Shown here in pieces: positions 8,288 to 12,144 of a DNA stretch of 12,144 bases. Location: positions 1 to 12,144 of the forward strand of contig JADKIA010000024.1 of the NCBI GenBank assembly GCA_016721465.1. Direction: 5' to 3'. Source of the DNA: Ideonella sp. Its GTDB lineage: Bacteria; Pseudomonadota; Gammaproteobacteria; Burkholderiales; Burkholderiaceae_C. The number at the start of each line of letters is the position of its first letter. Position 1 is the first letter of the stretch. The position numbers and the translations under genes were made by a program. The notes under the pieces are model-generated. The model made no database searches, was not told the DNA's origin, and saw nothing but the letters and a program-made list of their open reading frames with translations.

Positions 8288-11185
8288 TCAATGCAATGCC
8301 GTGGCTGGCGCCAACACGGCAGCTGGGTTCGGGGCCTGGTGGCCTGACGCCGAGCGCACGGCCCTTGGCGCCGGCAGTCCGGGCTGTGTTCGCTGGTCTT
8401 GCAGCAGTTGCGCAATGCTTTCGGGCGGCAGCGGTCGCGACAGGTAGTAGCCTTGGCCTGCGTCACAACCCAGCTCGCGCAGCAGCTCCATCTGCGCCAG
8501 GGTCTCAACACCTTCGGCGATCACCGCCTTGCCGAGCGAGGTGCCCAGCAGCACGATGGCGCGGACCACCGCCGCCTCCTTGGACCCGGCGTGCAGGTGC
8601 TTGATGAAGGACATGTCGATCTTCAGGCTGTCGATCGGCAACGCCGACAAGTGGCTCAGCGACGAGTAGCCAGCGCCAAAGTCGTCCACGCTCAGGCCCA
8701 CACCCAGCTCGCGCAGCGCCTGCAGGGCGCCCATGGCAGCGGACAACTGCGCCATCAGGATGTTTTCGGTCAGCTCGATCACCAGGTTTCGCGGGGCCAG
8801 CTCGCTTGACAGCAGCGCCTGCCGGATGCGCGAGACGAACTCCGGGTCCGCCACATCGCGCGCTGACGCATTGACATGCACGTGCAGATCGTCGAGGCCA
8901 GGAAACGCGCGCTGCCAGGCACGCAGTTGAGCGCAGGCCTGATGCATCACGCCATCGGTCAGCTGGATGATCAGGCCGGATTCTTCGGCAATCGGAATGA
9001 AAGCCGCCGGGCTCACCTGGCCCAGCACGGGGTGGGCCCAGCGGCTCAGCGCCTCGAAGCCGATCAGCGCGCCCGTGCGCAGGTTCACCAAGGGCTGGTA
9101 GGCCACGCTCAACTGCCGTTGCGGCAAGGCCTGCCGCAGTTCGGCTTCCAGGCGCACCCGGTCGGCCACCTCGGTGTGCTGCTGCACGTCAAACAAGGCG
9201 TAGCGCGCCTTGCCATTGGCCTTGGCACGGTACATCGCGATGTCGGCGTCGCGCAGCACGTCCTCCGGCCGCGTGTAGCCAATCGAGCTGAACGTGATGC
9301 CGATGCTGGCGCTGGCGGTGATCGCCATCGTGGCCAGTTGAAGTGGTTCGCGCAGCGCCAGCAGCAGGCGCTCGGCCAGTTCCACGGCGTCGGAGTCGCG
9401 GTTCAGGCCGACGGCCAGGATCGCAAATTCGTCGCCGCCCAGCCGCGCCAACATGTCGCCGCTGCGCAGGCTGTGCGCCAACCGAGTCGAGGCTTGCACC
9501 AGGAACTCGTCGCCGACGCCATGGCCCTTGCTGTCATTGATCAGTTTGAAGCGATCGAAATCGAGGAACATCACCGCGAAATCCCGGCCTGGCGCGCTGT
9601 TGGCGCGGGCAATCGCAAGCCTCAGGGTTTCGTAGAACTGCTCGCGGTTGGGCAGGCCGGTGAGCTTGTCGTGCAAGGCGCGGCGCTGCACCTCCACCTC
9701 GGCATGGCGGCGCGCGGTGATGTCCATGTGTGCGCCGTGCATGGACATCGGTCTTCCATCGGCGGCGCGTGCGGATACCCGGCCGCGATCGAGTATCCAG
9801 ACCCAGCGCCCATCCTTGTGGCGCATTCGGACTTCGGCTTCGTAGTATTCGAGCTCGCCCTTGAAATGCCGTTGCAACAGGGCGTCGGCAGCCGCAGCGT
9901 CGTTCGGATGACGGATCGAACGCAGGGTCTCGATCGTGATCGAGTCCACTTCCGTCGGGTCGTAACCCAGTTGCAGAGCCCAAAGTTCATCGACCCGGAG
10001 CTCACCCGTCCTGATGTTCCACTCCCAGGTCCCAACTTGCGTGGCATCGATGATGTCGGCCAATGTCTGCGCACGGTGGCGACCCGCGGCACGTTGCACC
10101 AGCAGCGCGGCCAGCATCGCGCTCGCAAGCGTACCTGCCATCAACACCAGCCAGGGCAATGGGCGGGTGTAGGTGGCATCGAACTTCGGCGTGCTGTGTG
10201 CACGCAGCGTCAGTTCGCGCCCGGGCAGCGACACGTTTCGCGCAAGTTCGTAGCGACTGGCGTAAGGCGGCGGCAGGGCGGCGCCGGCCTCCTTGGCCAT
10301 TTGCACCGAAGAGTCGAACGCTGGCACGCTCGCCGATGCACCGTCGACGGCGTCGATCAACTCGAAGTTCAGCTGGCGGGCTTCCACTTCATAGACACCG
10401 GCCAGCAGATCACCAGCGACGAGCGGGGAATAGACCAGACCCAGCAGGTTCGCGCGCCGCTGCTCGAGCGTGGCGGGGTGCGAGCCGTGTCGGAACGTTG
10501 GCAGAAACAGCAGGAAGCCGACGCCTTGTTGGCCGTCCTTGCCGATCGTGATGGGCGCGGTGAGCGTGGGCTCGCCGCTGCGCATCGCCTGTTCGGCGGC
10601 GCTGCGCAGGACGCCTTCGGAGCCCAGGTCGAGGCCCAGTGCGTCCGCATTCCTTGCTTCGGGCTCGATGTATTTGACGACGTAGAGGTCGGGGTGGTCG
10701 GTATCCTTCAACTCGCGCACTGCAAAGCGAGGTGCGCCGTCGGCCCGCTGGGCGGCCACGAACTTGGCCAGGCCATCGCGTTCGACGCGTTGAATGAAGC
10801 CGAAGCCGAGCACACCAGGAAACTCGCGCAACAGATCGCGAGACTCGACGTAGGCCGTGAACTCGGCTCGTGCCACTTGACCTCGGGCGGAGTACAGACC
10901 TCTGGCGCCGTCCATGCCATGGATGGGCTCGCGAAATCGCCGCGACACTTCCTCGGCCACCCGGATCGTGAGGCGCCGGAATTCGGCCTTGGCCTCGGCA
11001 TCGAGGTTGAGATCAAGCCACTTGGCGCCGACCATCGACAGCCCCAGCCCCAGCGCAAGCGCGATGGCGGGCACCGCGCCCACGGACCTCCAATGATGCT
11101 TGAGCCGGGCGATCAGCGTCGTTCGCATGGCTGAGCTTGGTCGATGCCGGGATGGCCGAGCGGATGCGCGTTCGCGATCGGTCAT
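8288..11185 (-). CDS. CHASE-PAS-GGDEF-EAL cyclic-di-GMP turnover protein
   Basis: Inner-membrane sensor protein of 965 residues, intact. Helix 1 (about 36-55) and helix 2 (about 343-364) flank a periplasmic CHASE-like sensor. A PAS domain (about 375-492) carries a WVWILDRGRV strand and DITARR end. GGDEF (about 500-665) has DKLTGLPNR, FDRFKLIND, an intact GGDEF at 583-587 and an inhibitory-site RxxD (RSGD, 574-577), so cyclase activity and product feedback are both possible. EAL (about 685-925) has Glu711, Asn772, Glu804, Asp834-Asp835, Lys855, Glu891 and Gln911, the full phosphodiesterase set. DDFGAG replaces the commoner DDFGTG. The last 35 residues are an Ala/Pro-rich tail. The start is 3 bases after the SCO stop with no clear ribosome site, suggesting translational coupling. 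Met20 is an alternative start. Net direction of activity cannot be told. Confidence 0.93.
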   Translation of the reverse strand: MTDRERASARPSRHRPSSAMRTTLIARLKHHWRSVGAVPAIALALGLGLSMVGAKWLDLNLDAEAKAEFRRLTIRVAEEVSRRFREPIHGMDGARGLYSARGQVARAEFTAYVESRDLLREFPGVLGFGFIQRVERDGLAKFVAAQRADGAPRFAVRELKDTDHPDLYVVKYIEPEARNADALGLDLGSEGVLRSAAEQAMRSGEPTLTAPITIGKDGQQGVGFLLFLPTFRHGSHPATLEQRRANLLGLVYSPLVAGDLLAGVYEVEARQLNFELIDAVDGASASVPAFDSSVQMAKEAGAALPPPYASRYELARNVSLPGRELTLRAHSTPKFDATYTRPLPWLVLMAGTLASAMLAALLVQRAAGRHRAQTLADIIDATQVGTWEWNIRTGELRVDELWALQLGYDPTEVDSITIETLRSIRHPNDAAAADALLQRHFKGELEYYEAEVRMRHKDGRWVWILDRGRVSARAADGRPMSMHGAHMDITARRHAEVEVQRRALHDKLTGLPNREQFYETLRLAIARANSAPGRDFAVMFLDFDRFKLINDSKGHGVGDEFLVQASTRLAHSLRSGDMLARLGGDEFAILAVGLNRDSDAVELAERLLLALREPLQLATMAITASASIGITFSSIGYTRPEDVLRDADIAMYRAKANGKARYALFDVQQHTEVADRVRLEAELRQALPQRQLSVAYQPLVNLRTGALIGFEALSRWAHPVLGQVSPAAFIPIAEESGLIIQLTDGVMHQACAQLRAWQRAFPGLDDLHVHVNASARDVADPEFVSRIRQALLSSELAPRNLVIELTENILMAQLSAAMGALQALRELGVGLSVDDFGAGYSSLSHLSALPIDSLKIDMSFIKHLHAGSKEAAVVRAIVLLGTSLGKAVIAEGVETLAQMELLRELGCDAGQGYYLSRPLPPESIAQLLQDQRTQPGLPAPRAVRSASGHQAPNPAAVLAPATALH

Positions 11186-11188
11186 CGG

Positions 11189-11806
11189 TCAGGCCGCGGC
11201 GAGAAGCGCCAGCAGTTCGGCCACGTGTTCCGCCGAGGGCAGCTCAACCGTCCGAAAGGCCAGCCTGGCTTGTCGATCGAACACAAAGACCTGCGACGAA
11301 TGCGTCCCCGCCTTGGGCGGCACGCCGCACAGGAACGCCACCAGCGAATCGACGTCCTGCACCCTGGGGACGCCGGCGGTCCAATGGCGGTGTTCACCGA
11401 AACGGCCGAGCCAGGCGCGCAGTGTCTGCGGACTGTCGCCCAAGGGGTCAACGGTCAGGCTCAGCAGGCGCACGTCCGGGGCCTTGACCAGCTGCGCCAC
11501 GGACGCAAACACCGCGCCTTGGATCGGGCAAGTCGACGAACAACCGGCAAACATCAGCTGCACGGCCGAGACCTTGCCGCGCAACTGCGCGGACAGGCCG
11601 ATCGGCCTGCCCAAGGTGTCGGTCAGTGGCAGATCGGGCGCCGGCAGGCGCGGGAGCACCAGGCCCTTGGGCGCCGGTGGAGTGGCGGCTGCCGGGGCAT
11701 CGACGCCAAGCGGGCCGACGACGGCCGCACCCAACAGGCGCCTTCGCGTGAGACCCTGATTGCCCGTGCGGTTCAGCGCCCGGAGGTGATCAGCGTTTGG
11801 CCACAT
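11189..11806 (-). CDS. SCO1/SenC-family copper chaperone or thiol-redox protein
   Basis: Exported SCO-family protein of 205 residues, with a thioredoxin-like fold used to deliver copper to cytochrome oxidase or other copper enzymes. The N-terminus has a twin-arginine-like start (LTRRRLLGAAVVG, from residue 19), suggesting Tat or Sec export. The copper motif CxxxCP is present as Cys89-SSTC93-P, the family motif VDPLGDSP is at 119-126, and the third ligand His169 lies in GTHSSQVFVFD. The ATG at 11806-11804 starts inside the end of the cytochrome gene (17-base overlap), and its stop is 3 bases before the GGDEF-EAL start. The target enzyme lies outside the window. No frame damage. Confidence 0.9.
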   Translation of the reverse strand: MWPNADHLRALNRTGNQGLTRRRLLGAAVVGPLGVDAPAAATPPAPKGLVLPRLPAPDLPLTDTLGRPIGLSAQLRGKVSAVQLMFAGCSSTCPIQGAVFASVAQLVKAPDVRLLSLTVDPLGDSPQTLRAWLGRFGEHRHWTAGVPRVQDVDSLVAFLCGVPPKAGTHSSQVFVFDRQARLAFRTVELPSAEHVAELLALLAAA

Positions 11807-12144
11807 TGACGGATCGCACGAAGGCCACCACGTCGCGAATCTGTTCGTCGGTGAGCTCTTCGCCCCACGGTGGCATCTTCGGCGATCGACCGAGCCTTTC
11901 GCCGCCCGCGCGAACGATCAAGGTCATGTACCCATCGTTCTTGTCCGTGGCGCGAAGATTGGCCGGGCGCGGCTCATACAAGCGTGCCGCGCGGCCGTTG
12001 CCGTCGGCGTTCATGCCGTGGCAGGTGACGCAATAGTTCGCGTACACGAGGCCCCCGCGAAACACCGCCGCATCGACGCTGTCGCGGGGCAGCAAAGGGC
12101 CTTGCGGTTCTTGTTGCGCGTCGGCCGAGACCCCCGCCAGCGCC
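11790..12144 (-). CDS. Class I c-type cytochrome, N-terminus outside the window
   Basis: Periplasmic single-heme electron carrier. The frame is open to the right edge. The edge residues (ALAGVSADAQQ) look like the end of a signal peptide, so perhaps 15-20 residues are missing. The heme motif is CVTCH, with a downstream MPPWG supplying the likely axial Met and a closing helix (LTDEQIRDVVAFVRSVNVAKR), as in small class I cytochromes. TTG 12095 would be a poor start because the open frame and signal-like residues continue upstream. The stop TGA 11792-11790 lies inside the SCO gene start. Co-transcription with SCO suggests a role beside a copper-dependent respiratory or detoxifying enzyme encoded further upstream. 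Confidence 0.9.
   Translation of the reverse strand, partial: ALAGVSADAQQEPQGPLLPRDSVDAAVFRGGLVYANYCVTCHGMNADGNGRAARLYEPRPANLRATDKNDGYMTLIVRAGGERLGRSPKMPPWGEELTDEQIRDVVAFVRSVNVAKR

Noticed and set aside
8876..11134. Open frame of 752 codons on the plus strand opposite the GGDEF-EAL gene
   Set aside because: It is a mirror of a high-GC coding strand. Its translation is rich in Gln, His, Arg and Gly with no domain, while the minus strand has full catalytic motifs.

Overview
The window is GC-rich proteobacterial DNA with a dense, short-spacer gene layout. The best guess is a betaproteobacterium of the Burkholderiales. This rests on base composition, on the pairing of a D-aminoacylase with a Dpp-type importer, on an FNR/Anr-style site, and on a SCO/cytochrome c pair beside a c-di-GMP enzyme. 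It is an inference, since no rRNA or other phylogenetic marker is present. I saw no tRNA, rRNA, CRISPR array, insertion sequence, integrase or phage gene.

Layout. Positions 1-3787 (+) hold a peptide/nickel-type ABC importer in the order permease (DppB-like, 5' end outside the window), permease (DppC-like), ATPase (DppD-like), ATPase (DppF-like). The stop and start codons of the last three genes overlap. Positions 3811-4264 (-) hold a small unrecognised two-helix membrane protein, convergent with the importer. Positions 4455-5990 (+) hold a D-aminoacylase and 6101-7695 (+) an exported family-5 substrate-binding protein. A short promoter region with a near-perfect FNR/Anr-like box (7714-7727) precedes a two-CBS-domain protein (7824-8253, +). 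On the minus strand, reading leftwards from the right edge, are a c-type cytochrome (N-terminus outside the window), a SCO1/SenC copper chaperone and a 965-residue CHASE-PAS-GGDEF-EAL protein, packed as an operon.

How the genes fit together. The importer, binding protein and deacylase together suggest uptake of peptides or N-acyl-D-amino acids and release of the free D-amino acid in the cytoplasm. The minus-strand operon suggests periplasmic electron transfer and copper delivery to a respiratory enzyme, co-expressed with a membrane c-di-GMP turnover enzyme. The CBS gene may be under oxygen control through the FNR-type box.

Main caution. Every gene from 1 to 8253, on both strands, is broken by single-base indels, most densely at the left. 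The minus-strand operon from 8288 to 12144 has none. Composite translations keep all the key motifs, so the breaks look more like sequence error towards a low-quality contig end than old pseudogenes, although this cannot be settled from the sequence alone. Coordinates for broken genes are outer boundaries of the reconstructed gene.
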